DNA of 64,000 bases. Source: Calothrix sp. PCC 6303 (GTDB taxonomy: Bacteria; Cyanobacteriota; Cyanobacteriia; Cyanobacteriales; Nostocaceae). Shown here one piece after another: positions 46,723-54,927 of the stretch. The first letter of the stretch is position 1. Each line of letters begins with the position of its first letter. The stretch covers positions 2,356,001 to 2,420,000 of the forward strand of contig NC_019751.1 in NCBI RefSeq assembly GCF_000317435.1, read 5' to 3'. The notes below the pieces were generated by a model that searched no databases, was not told where the DNA came from, and was given only the letters and a program-made list of their open reading frames with translations. Both the position numbers and the translations under genes were made by a program.

Positions 46723-48309
46723 TCAACCAATCCCTAACACTTTTTTCAGAACACCTTGATCTTCCGATTTAACCTTAAGACGACCATTTTCGATATCCCG
46801 AATCCAACTTTGACTCTTCCCTGCAAGCTTCGCTAGTTCTCGTTGTGAAAGGTTGAGATTTTTGCGTGCTTGGGAAATTTGCTCACCCAATAATCCGCTG
46901 ACAGTTCTGGTTTTTCTCCTTTCCTTGGCAATTGTTTGTTTTTTCCGCGCGCTAGAAGCTGCTTGTTCTAATTCCGGGGGTAGTTCAAAGGACAAAATGC
47001 GCGCATTCATCAACAGATTCCACTTACCACGGGGTCCTATATCTGTCAACCTATTTTTACCACCACCATCATTAATCCAGAATTCGATCGCTTCTTCCGG
47101 ATCTTCAGGAATATCCACTAATTTTGCCCACATTGGCTGAATATTCGGTGGATAGGTAATGGGGTCAAAATTGGGTTTCAATCCAAAGTGGTTAAGAACT
47201 TCCAAATCACTTTCAAAAGTTCGTAACAAACGTTTTCTATCATCCCGTTGCCGATAAGCAGTTGCCACTTTAGTTTCACCATAGGCAACACGAAGCAGTG
47301 TCGGGACAGTGATACGTTGTTCTTTGCCCATTTTAGTTTTAAATAGTAACCACAACATCAGTCTGGTGGCACCCTCATGTTGTTGCCACATACTCATTGC
47401 CGTATTCAGTAGTGATTTAGGTAAACTACCATACTGATAAAAAGCAGTTCGTTCTTTACATGCTTGTCGATTTAGAAAATATTGTGACCATTTTCCAGCT
47501 TTGACTTTAAAAGTTAAACCAGTTAGATATTTGCATCCAATTTCATCTTGCTGGAAGTGATGCTGAGTTTCCACTAGTTCCCACAGACGGCTTTTTTCGA
47601 TATCAAAACCGCGAATTCTTCCCTGTTGGAACCAGTTAATGGAAACAATCAGCGAACAAACTTGATTTACCAAACTTTTAATTAGGTGCAATTTTGCCGA
47701 TTTGGTTAAATCTTTACGTTTTTCCAGTCCCAGATATTTCTCCAGCTGCTTGTCACTCAAGATAAATTCAGTTTGCCAAGCTTGTTTTACAGTTGTGGCA
47801 TAAGCCGCAAAAATTAAGTTAACACAGGCAGCACGAATATCTAGCGCTTCCACAGCTTTTAGCTCCGTTGCCAGTTGATCGGTATCCTGAGCGGCTGTAA
47901 GATGGAATGCGATCGCGCCTTTGCCCTGATTCACCTGACGACTGTAAGATATATAACCCTCAGAATCTATTTCCCAAGCTAATGAACCACGTTGAGCTAA
48001 AACATTACATGCTTCCCAAATTGCAATCGATGATGCAAAGGGATTACTTTTGCCATTAGAAAATAAATCTGGACTGGTTGCAACTCCAGCTTCAACTTTA
48101 CATCTTCCTTTTTTCGTCTGTAGTTTGATCGGGATGTTTATGGGACAAACTTCGACACATTGAGGTTCTGAGTAAAAGCCTTCACAATTGTTACAAAGAG
48201 ACGGATCAATCCAATACTCATTATTTTCTAATTTAATAGCACCTGTAGGACATTGGGGGCGACATTTATCACATCCAATGCAACTCATATTCGGAATCGT
48301 GTAAGACAT
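46723..48309 (-). CDS. cnfR: Nitrogenase gene regulator CnfR (PatB)
   Basis: This 528-residue protein has an N-terminal ferredoxin module and a C-terminal helix-turn-helix, the architecture of PatB of Anabaena and CnfR of Leptolyngbya. Those proteins activate nif genes under micro-oxic conditions in N2-fixing cyanobacteria. The clusters are CIGCDKCRPQCPTGAI (residues 10-25) and CNNCEGFYSEPQCVEVCP. The C-terminal DNA-binding helix is SQARKNLNLSQRELAKLAG with the recognition helix KSQSWIRDIENGRL. The middle region of about 350 residues is unassigned. The adjacent divergent fdxB and the cox genes follow the order I recall in Anabaena. Identification is strong. Confidence 0.93.
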   Translation of the reverse strand: MSYTIPNMSCIGCDKCRPQCPTGAIKLENNEYWIDPSLCNNCEGFYSEPQCVEVCPINIPIKLQTKKGRCKVEAGVATSPDLFSNGKSNPFASSIAIWEACNVLAQRGSLAWEIDSEGYISYSRQVNQGKGAIAFHLTAAQDTDQLATELKAVEALDIRAACVNLIFAAYATTVKQAWQTEFILSDKQLEKYLGLEKRKDLTKSAKLHLIKSLVNQVCSLIVSINWFQQGRIRGFDIEKSRLWELVETQHHFQQDEIGCKYLTGLTFKVKAGKWSQYFLNRQACKERTAFYQYGSLPKSLLNTAMSMWQQHEGATRLMLWLLFKTKMGKEQRITVPTLLRVAYGETKVATAYRQRDDRKRLLRTFESDLEVLNHFGLKPNFDPITYPPNIQPMWAKLVDIPEDPEEAIEFWINDGGGKNRLTDIGPRGKWNLLMNARILSFELPPELEQAASSARKKQTIAKERRKTRTVSGLLGEQISQARKNLNLSQRELAKLAGKSQSWIRDIENGRLKVKSEDQGVLKKVLGIG

Positions 48310-49479
48310 AGGGCAATTGCCATGTTAAGCGTATTCTGGCTGTTGGAATCTACGCCGGATCTACCTAATTTTCTGAGTTTTTACCTCATAACCAACCTAA
48401 TAATATTCATTTAATAAGAAGTCATGATTCTTCCAGTAATTTGCATCCGTCTTTAAGCTATGCAAGATTATTAATTCAGAGCCTAATTGTATGCATTTCT
48501 TATTTATAACATTCCATGATAAAAATTATAAGTTTGTTCCTAATGAGCTTGAAAATCATCAATACTAATTTTAGTTATTCCATATAGCATTTTCAGAACC
48601 TAAACTCTTATTTTATAACATCTGTAATTTATTGATTTCCTCATTGATGCCAATTTCCAGAAAGAATATAACAACTGAATTGGTAGGGGCAACGTACATT
48701 CCTAAACTCCTAAAAGTTTGCCTATATCTTGAATGATTTTTTAAATCGACATAGGCAGAATTTATGATCCCTGATTCCGTTAATCGTCCAACTAGTATCC
48801 AATCTGCGGTTAATTCATATGAGAATATCAGATTAACTTATATGTCCCCTTTATTAATATTATTAATAATTTATCAAAGGTATAATTATGTTATCAACAC
48901 TACTATTTTAAATTCAAATGTATTTATTTAATTCTTCGTTCTTGTAAATCATTAATTGAGGCTTTTATTCATCAAATAGTGTGTTTTCATATACTATCTA
49001 TTTTTATCTGGATGTTCTTCTAACTAAATGAGAATTATTAGTATTATTGAACAAGCTACATTGGTGCGTTAGGGCAAATTCTCACTTACTCCAATTCTCA
49101 AATTCTTGCGTAGCCCTTTTCTTGTAGCTTGCTTCCCGTAGGGTATACCGTCAGGCTATACACACCCTACTTAATATTTTATTAATAAACATCATCTTAG
49201 ACGTATAGTATCTTCTCGGAAGATCATAAACTGGATAGAAGCTACAGAATAAAAAATTATACATTTCCCAACTTCTCAGACATACTAATAGACTATTGCA
49301 AACTTATTGCATATAGCGAAAAAAAAACCTCTATTTACTGCCAGATTGTAACTATAAAAAACAAACATTAAATTTATCAAAAAAATCATTTGCTAATATC
49401 AAAAAAAGGGCAGAGTCTTAAAACTCTGATGAGGGTAAAACCTCTTACAATTTTTAGTTCAAAAATAGAAGGTAAAGTA
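48310..49479. other. Long divergent intergenic region of cnfR and fdxB
   Basis: About 1.17 kb of AT-rich sequence with no convincing gene. It holds a repeat-like patch (CTTGCTTCCCGTAGGGTATA, 49129-49148). The cnfR promoter and the fdxB promoter must lie here. No GTA-N8-TAC (NtcA) box was found by eye, but I could not scan exhaustively. The length suggests complex regulation of the diazotrophy genes. Confidence 0.45.
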
Positions 49480-49770
49480 ATGGCTACAGTTACAGGATTA
49501 ACATTCGGTGGTAAAGCTTGGACTCCCAAATATGTCCAGGATATTGATAAACATAAATGTATCGGTTGTGGCAGATGTTTTAAGATTTGTGGTTACAACG
49601 TATTATCACTTAAAGCAGTAAATGATGAAGGAGAATTTGTAGACGAAGACGAAGACGAAGTTGAAAAAAAAGTAATGACTGTAGAAAATGCTGATAACTG
49701 TATTGGTTGTCAAGCTTGTGCCAGAATTTGCTCAAAAAATTGCTATACCCATGCAGCATTAGAACAGTAA
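49480..49770 (+). CDS. fdxB: nif-specific ferredoxin III (2[4Fe-4S])
   Basis: This 96-residue protein has two [4Fe-4S] cluster motifs: [16 protein letters not shown] (residues 27-42) and [18 protein letters not shown] (residues 73-90). It begins [14 protein letters not shown], typical of the nif-associated ferredoxin III, FdxB. It probably donates electrons to nitrogenase or related reductases in the heterocyst. An upstream open frame extends to 49390, but GAAGGTA at 49468-49474 lies just before the ATG at 49480. An acidic insertion, [10 protein letters not shown], separates the clusters. It is followed on the same strand by coxB at 443 bp. Confidence 0.93.
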   Translation: MATVTGLTFGGKAWTPKYVQDIDKHKCIGCGRCFKICGYNVLSLKAVNDEGEFVDEDEDEVEKKVMTVENADNCIGCQACARICSKNCYTHAALEQ

Positions 49771-50213
49771 TCTGGTTAGACAATTTGAGATTTGTCTCCA
49801 GGGGGATTAATTGATTAATCGTAAACTGCAAGCAAAGATACCTAAAATAGGAACACAGTTTACTTTCAGGAATAAATACATAGATACTCGACTTCTTGGA
49901 GGGAGTTGAGTATCTTTTTAATTTGGAAATATGGAGAGATTTTTGAAGGGATGTACATAAACTATAAAAATAGCGAAAAAAATCTAAAGTAATTTGTTTA
50001 TTTGAAAATTATGGATGACAATAGTGATAGTGTTTAGCTTTTAACTATTAGTAGTTATAAAAAATTATACATATATCTTCTACATGCCGATATTGAGTTG
50101 ATATTGAATTGATATTTATAACTCAGGTTTAAATCTCAACATTACCTGTTAATAGTTATTAGCTAACAAACTTCAATAAAGTCCTTTATATAACTTTAAC
50201 AGAGCAGGTTTGT

Positions 50214-51236
50214 ATGGAACAAGTTCCTGTTTCGCTGTTAACCCTACTGGCTGGAATTGTAATCACAATTGTCAGTATTTGGGTTGGTCAAAATCACCAC
50301 CTTCTGCCAGTACAAGCATCGCAACAAGCGCCATTGGTAGATAATTTTTTTAATGTGATGTTCACTATTGCCGTCGCTCTATTTTTAATAGTAGAAGGTG
50401 CAATATTAGTATTTGCATATGTATATCGTCGTCGTCGTGGTGATGATGGTGATGGTATACCAATTGAAGGAAATCTTGCTTTAGAAATTTTCTGGACGGC
50501 AGTTCCCTCAGTTATTGTGATTGGTTTAGGAATATATAGTGTTGATGTATTTACCCAAATGGGTGGTTTTGGGGCTGGAAGTCATCACATGATGAGTCAG
50601 GCAGGTAATTCTCCTTCATACCATGTCATGTCTCAAACTGCTGTAGCTGGAACTTTAGATGAAGAAGTAACTCCAGTAGCAGGCAAACAGGCAAACATTG
50701 GTTTAGGTGGAACTTCTGGAAAAACAGCCGATTTAACAGTAGATGTCACCGGGATGCAATTTGCATGGTTATTTAACTATGCCAAAGATGAGATTAATAC
50801 GGGTGAGTTACATGTTCCCATTGGTGCAGATGTCCAAGTAAACTTGGCTGCAACTGATGTGATTCACTCTTTTTGGATTCCTCAATTCCGGATTAAACAG
50901 GATGCAATTCCTGGGCAAGCTACTCAACTCAGGTTTGTTGCTACCAAAACCGGAACATACCCGATAGTTTGTGCTGAATTATGTGGAGGGTATCACGGTT
51001 CGATGCGATCGCGTGTGATTGTCCACACACCAGAAGATTATCAAAGTTGGCTTTTGGCAAATCGTCCAGTTATTGAACCACCTCCAAAACCTCCCGAAGC
51101 AGTTCAAGAAGAAATTCAGGTGGAAATTCAAGAGCAAATTCAGCCAGAATTAGAACCAGAATTCAACGAAGAATTACCCGAAAATTTGGAAACACCAGAG
51201 GTTGAGGCAATTCAAGCAGTAGCGTTGAAAAGTTAG
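50214..51236 (+). CDS. coxB: Cytochrome c oxidase subunit II
   Basis: This 340-residue subunit accepts electrons at a di-copper CuA centre. Two N-terminal membrane helices span about residues 7-25 and 45-72, followed by the periplasmic cupredoxin domain. CuA ligands are visible: His in DVIHSFWIPQF, then CAELCGGYHGSM (Cys-x3-Cys-x3-His-x2-Met). Between the second helix and the cupredoxin core lies an extra segment, GGFGAGSHHMMSQAG then SYHVMSQTAV, rich in His and Met. The last 55 residues are a Glu/Gln/Pro-rich tail. The gene order coxB-coxA next to fdxB and cnfR matches the heterocyst-specific cox2 operon. Confidence 0.93.
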   Translation: MEQVPVSLLTLLAGIVITIVSIWVGQNHHLLPVQASQQAPLVDNFFNVMFTIAVALFLIVEGAILVFAYVYRRRRGDDGDGIPIEGNLALEIFWTAVPSVIVIGLGIYSVDVFTQMGGFGAGSHHMMSQAGNSPSYHVMSQTAVAGTLDEEVTPVAGKQANIGLGGTSGKTADLTVDVTGMQFAWLFNYAKDEINTGELHVPIGADVQVNLAATDVIHSFWIPQFRIKQDAIPGQATQLRFVATKTGTYPIVCAELCGGYHGSMRSRVIVHTPEDYQSWLLANRPVIEPPPKPPEAVQEEIQVEIQEQIQPELEPEFNEELPENLETPEVEAIQAVALKS

Positions 51237-51445
51237 AAATGTATGGACAGAGGAGTTGAAACAGGGAGGTGAAGAAGAAATTTTTCCCTCTTGCCCTGTA
51301 TTTAACAAAATCGTCGTCAGACGCAACATGTCACGTCTCTACATTTTAGACAATATTATCAATGACAACTCGGTAACAAAAGACGGGGTTTTATCCCCCC
51401 TGTTCCCTTTGCTTCTTCTTTAGCAGTATCTAAATAGATGTAACT

Positions 51446-51754
51446 ATGACAATCCAACTTGATAAAGTATCATCTGATACCGAGCATCCTAAAGCTTGGA
51501 AATGGTATCACTACTTTACTTTTAATATCGACCACAAAGTTATCGGTATTCAATATCTAGTCACATCCTTTTTGTTCTACCTAATTGGTGGATTAATGGC
51601 TGTGGTAATGCGTTTAGAACTTGCCACACCGGATTCTGATGTCTTGGATCCCAACCTCTACAACGCTTTCATGACAAATCACGGGACAATCATGATTTTA
51701 GATTGGCTGTGTAGATGCCGTGATATGATGAAGCTTGTTGATGATTGGTGTTAG
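51446..51754 (+). CDS. coxA: coxA 5' part, interrupted by a recombinase element
   Basis: This frame encodes the first 85 or so residues of cytochrome c oxidase subunit I, with WKWYHYFTFNIDHKVIGIQY, helix I (YLVTSFLFYLIGGLMAVVM) and the start of helix II up to FMTNHGTIMI, which contains a heme-ligand histidine. At about 51700 similarity ends abruptly: a Phe-Leu-Trp continuation is expected, but the sequence turns into LDWLCRCRDMMKLVDDWC and stops at 51752-51754. No other part of coxA was found in the window. The likely cause is insertion of the recombinase element described at 51757. The gene would be functional only after excision. A rearranged, dead gene is the alternative. Confidence 0.92.
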   Translation: MTIQLDKVSSDTEHPKAWKWYHYFTFNIDHKVIGIQYLVTSFLFYLIGGLMAVVMRLELATPDSDVLDPNLYNAFMTNHGTIMILDWLCRCRDMMKLVDDWC

Positions 51755-51756
51755 TC

Positions 51757-53169
51757 GTGACTAGGTTAATTGTCGGATATTGTCGGGTTAGCAGTAAACA
51801 ACAATTTACAGATGGTCATGCACTGGAACGATACATTGATGCTTTAGTTAATTATGGAATACCGGAAAGCTTAATCTATTTTGATATTGAGACAGGGGTT
51901 AGCGATACTCGTGAAGGCTTTGGTGCTATCCTCGACTTGGTAAGAGCCAATCGTATTAGCCAGGTTATTATCCCCAATTTTGACCGATTAACTCGCAGTC
52001 CTTTGCAATGGGAGCAAGCGAGGGAACTGTTTACAAAGCATGATGTACAAATCAAGTTCTTGGAGGATGGTGAATTAAACTTGACCTCTCCTGACGGATT
52101 ATTTACAGGACGGGTAAAAGCTGCCTTAGCCGCGCAGGTTCGAGATCGGTTGAGAAGTCATTCCCTCGCTGGACATGCAAAACACCGAGAGCGCGAGGAA
52201 CCATACAAACCGATTTTTGGATACATTAAAATTGATGGTGCGATCGTTCCTAATCAATCTTTATACCCAAAAAGTGACTTAACTTATTTTCAGGTTGCCA
52301 GGAAGTTAATCGATCTATTTTTAGAATGTAAGTCTTTAAGTAAAGCTCGTGAGGACTTTCAGCAGCAATTTTATTTGCACCCACCTAGCTACAAAGGGAA
52401 GATTCACCTCAAAGCTCCTTCTAGCAGTACGGGGGTAAGAAGTTGGTTGCTCAATGCTCTGTTGAGGGGGAAACTGCAATATCTCTCATTTGGACACAAA
52501 ACGCCACAAATAATCATTGATAGCATACATCAACCGCTAATTACTGAAGATGAATGGCTGATGATAAAAGCGATTTTTGAGGATAACAAAACTCGTAAAA
52601 AAGGTGTTAGCTGTGACAAATTGATCAATCCTCTCAGCAGCGTTGCCAGATGCCGAAATTGTGGTGGAGCAATGTCACAGAGGTTAAATTACAAAAATAA
52701 ATCAGGTGAGTGGGGACGATTTCTAGCTTGCCGGAATGCTAGAAGCCGAAATGGACTTTGCGACAATATTTATGCAAAAACCTATGGCTTGACTTTAGAT
52801 ATAGCCGAAAAGAAATTACAGACTGAACTGATCACGCGATCGCAGCAAATCGCAAACCTGCTTCCTAGCGATAAACCAGATAATCCGAAAATTCAAGAAC
52901 TCAAAGACTCGATCCAAATGTTGGAGCGATTAAACGACGCAGATTTACATGACGCAATTGAGAAAAAACGGACTCAACTATTCCTGCTGGAAGAAAATGA
53001 AAAGTTAGGGGCAGTTGAATCCTCCGAAAAGCTTAAATTATTGCAGTATATGCAGCACCCAGATTTTTGGGAAGGTATGACACCCTATGAACGCAATTTA
53101 GTTTACCGAGAATTAATCGAAGTTGTTTGGTGCGATCGCGGTTCAGTTGTAGTTGTACCTAGAATTTGA
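51757..53169 (+). CDS. Large serine recombinase, XisF-like
   Basis: A recombinase of about 470 residues. The resolvase domain has the nucleophile Ser in IVGYCRVSSKQQ and active-site Arg residues in IPNFDRLTRSPLQ. The recombinase domain is near 150-290. A zinc ribbon follows (CRNCGGAMSQR then ACRNARSRNGLC, ~297-330), and the C-terminus has a coiled coil (PKIQELKDSIQMLERLN). This is the architecture of XisF of the Anabaena fdxN element. The GTG at 51757 lies 2 nt after the stop of truncated coxA, and translational coupling is plausible. Upstream TTG/GTG codons (51745, 51748) are alternatives. XisH/XisI-type accessory genes were not recognised. Confidence 0.9.
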   Translation: MTRLIVGYCRVSSKQQFTDGHALERYIDALVNYGIPESLIYFDIETGVSDTREGFGAILDLVRANRISQVIIPNFDRLTRSPLQWEQARELFTKHDVQIKFLEDGELNLTSPDGLFTGRVKAALAAQVRDRLRSHSLAGHAKHREREEPYKPIFGYIKIDGAIVPNQSLYPKSDLTYFQVARKLIDLFLECKSLSKAREDFQQQFYLHPPSYKGKIHLKAPSSSTGVRSWLLNALLRGKLQYLSFGHKTPQIIIDSIHQPLITEDEWLMIKAIFEDNKTRKKGVSCDKLINPLSSVARCRNCGGAMSQRLNYKNKSGEWGRFLACRNARSRNGLCDNIYAKTYGLTLDIAEKKLQTELITRSQQIANLLPSDKPDNPKIQELKDSIQMLERLNDADLHDAIEKKRTQLFLLEENEKLGAVESSEKLKLLQYMQHPDFWEGMTPYERNLVYRELIEVVWCDRGSVVVVPRI

Positions 53170-53279
53170 CCATTTTCTCGAAGTCTTTGTAACTCTTCCT
53201 CAATTGTTACACCTTTGCTCTCTAAGTGCTTGTCAAACTGCTTCACCGCTTTCATCAGTGTTTGGAGGGCTAATTTCAT
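53103..53279 (-). CDS. Possible small coiled-coil protein, antisense to the recombinase end
   Basis: A 58-codon minus-strand frame starts MKLALQTLMKAVKQFDKHLE and continues SKGVTIEEELQRLRENGQI. Its 3' third overlaps the end of the recombinase gene. The helical, charged pattern looks protein-like, and the sequence outside the recombinase overlap is not shared with any frame. There is no clear ribosome site. It could be an accessory gene of the element or chance. Confidence 0.3.
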   Translation of the reverse strand: MKLALQTLMKAVKQFDKHLESKGVTIEEELQRLRENGQILGTTTTEPRSHQTTSINSR

Positions 53280-53589
53280 CTTTTCTCTGTAGCGTTGCCC
53301 TTCAAAAATAATCTATTGACTAAATATTTTTGTTAATCACGAGCAATCGAATCATTAGGTATCTCCAAAAATGAATCTGGAAACGTGGCACTACTATCTC
53401 TCTACAAGGGTTTCGGGCAATGCATAATTAATTTGTGGAGATGTCTATAGGGTATGGCTCTAAGAACAAAGCCTGCCACTCAAAGGAGCAAAAGTCTATG
53501 CTGTATTATGGGGTAGGGTTTGCTTTTAAGCAGATTATAGGCTAAAATAACCATATAGTGATATAATTGGTAGAATTAACCTAACCTTC

Positions 53590-53955
53590 ATGTCAAAAAC
53601 TCTTTCTCAACAAAATTCTCCAGAACTGCTTGCTCCTGTTGCAGAGTATTTCAAAGTACTTTCTGAAACCAGTCGCTTACAGATTTTGAGCTGTCTGAGA
53701 ACGGGAGCGATGAACGTTACTGAAATGGGTGAAGCGACAGGTTTGGGACAACCAAACCTATCAAAACATTTAAAAGTATTGACTCAAGCAGGTTTGATAT
53801 CCCGTCAACAAAAAGGGGTTAGCGTTTACTATGCTATCAGCGACCCTGTGATTTTTAGTCTCTGTGAATTGGTATGCGATCGCATTGGTGATCAAATACA
53901 AAAGCGCGCTAAAGAATTTGAACAGATTAAAGCTTTAAGTACCCTCTCAAAATAA
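53590..53955 (+). CDS. ArsR-family transcriptional regulator
   Basis: This 121-residue winged-helix repressor has the ArsR/SmtB helix-turn-helix MNVTEMGEATGLGQPNLSKH and a wing LISRQQKGVSVYYAISDP. The classic metal-binding ELCVCDL motif of the recognition region is absent. Cysteines occur at SCLRTG and ELVCDRIG, so the signal (metal, redox or sulfur) is unclear. The upstream region contains ACCATATAgtgaTATAattGGT (53553-53575), a possible self-operator. It lies 420 bp after the recombinase. No target gene is adjacent on the same strand. Confidence 0.85.
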   Translation: MSKTLSQQNSPELLAPVAEYFKVLSETSRLQILSCLRTGAMNVTEMGEATGLGQPNLSKHLKVLTQAGLISRQQKGVSVYYAISDPVIFSLCELVCDRIGDQIQKRAKEFEQIKALSTLSK

Positions 53956-54232
53956 CTATTTCCTCACCAACAAATTCACCATTTGCTCGCAGTTGATTTC
54001 TGCGGGAACATCCAGTTTTGGGAAAATGCTTCCCCTTTTCAAGAGAGATTTAGGCGGATCTGTAAGTGCCTAAAGTGACAGCCAAACACTTTTCAAAAAA
54101 CCTCTGAGGTATGTGTGTAATTATTTAGCGATGGCTAAAAGTTATTTGCCTGTATTGCTCACCATAATTTTGAAATTCAGATAGTGTGATTGAATATTCA
54201 AGTTAGTTACAAATATTTCTGGAATCAGTAAA

Positions 54233-54721
54233 GTGAAAAAAATTAGTAAATCTGTGTTCTTGTCTAGCTTAATTGGCTTAACTTTGAGTTCTTACCCAAA
54301 TCTGGCAATCCAAAGCGTTAACGCTCAAACCACAAAAGCTTGCAGTGTAACTAGTCTAAACTCTGCGTATCGCAAGTTAGGCGGACTTCCTATTCTAGAG
54401 GCAAAAACAAACGGTGCAAACTATTCCAGTACGGCTTACAGCGCTGCTAATAACCGCTTTGCCTATCTTGTTTTAGACTCTACAAAAAAAACTGTGGCGC
54501 GTGTAGACTTAAGTTATTCTACAGACAAAAAAGGTCGGAATATTGCCAGCGTTAAAGTCTGCGGAGATGTTCAGAAATCTTCAGAATTACCACTTATCAA
54601 GTTTAACTTCCTAAATGGAAAATCTATTGGGATTTATACATTTGGGACTCAAAATCTAACTTACATTGTTCCAAAACCAGCACACACAACAACTATCCAG
54701 ACTGTAATTGATGCCACTTAA
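54233..54721 (+). CDS. Exported small protein of unknown function
   Basis: A 162-residue protein starting at a GTG with a signal peptide (KSVFLSSLIGLTLSSYPNLA, cleavage probably after NAQ). The mature part has beta-rich sequence with TKACSVTSLNSAYRKLGGLP, then NNRFAYLVLDSTKKTVARVD and a Cys near position 108, so it may hold one disulfide (Cys-Cys). No family is recognised. The next gene, modBC, is convergent. A secreted or periplasmic role is likely. Confidence 0.55.
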   Translation: MKKISKSVFLSSLIGLTLSSYPNLAIQSVNAQTTKACSVTSLNSAYRKLGGLPILEAKTNGANYSSTAYSAANNRFAYLVLDSTKKTVARVDLSYSTDKKGRNIASVKVCGDVQKSSELPLIKFNFLNGKSIGIYTFGTQNLTYIVPKPAHTTTIQTVIDAT

Positions 54722-54927
54722 AGCCAATTAAAACAAATCGCAGGTACGCCCCACTGCGCTGTTTTCATGCCCAAAGGGCAGTACGCGTACTGCCCTACGG
54801 CTACCGAGCGGAGCCGGAGCGGAGCGTACCGCAGATAAGGTACGGCAGGCTTAGGGTAAAACCTACTGGCTACCGCCTTGCCCTAATTACAAATTTCAAC
54901 GCCGACCTAATTATATACAGTATTTTT

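Noticed and set aside
49100-49180. Candidate NtcA (GTA-N8-TAC) site upstream of fdxB
   Set aside because: No correctly spaced GTA-N8-TAC was found in the patch with several GTA and TAC triplets. I did not scan exhaustively.
48310-49479. Remaining coxA or nif gene fragments in the long intergenic region
   Set aside because: No frame resembles a coxA or nif product on either strand.
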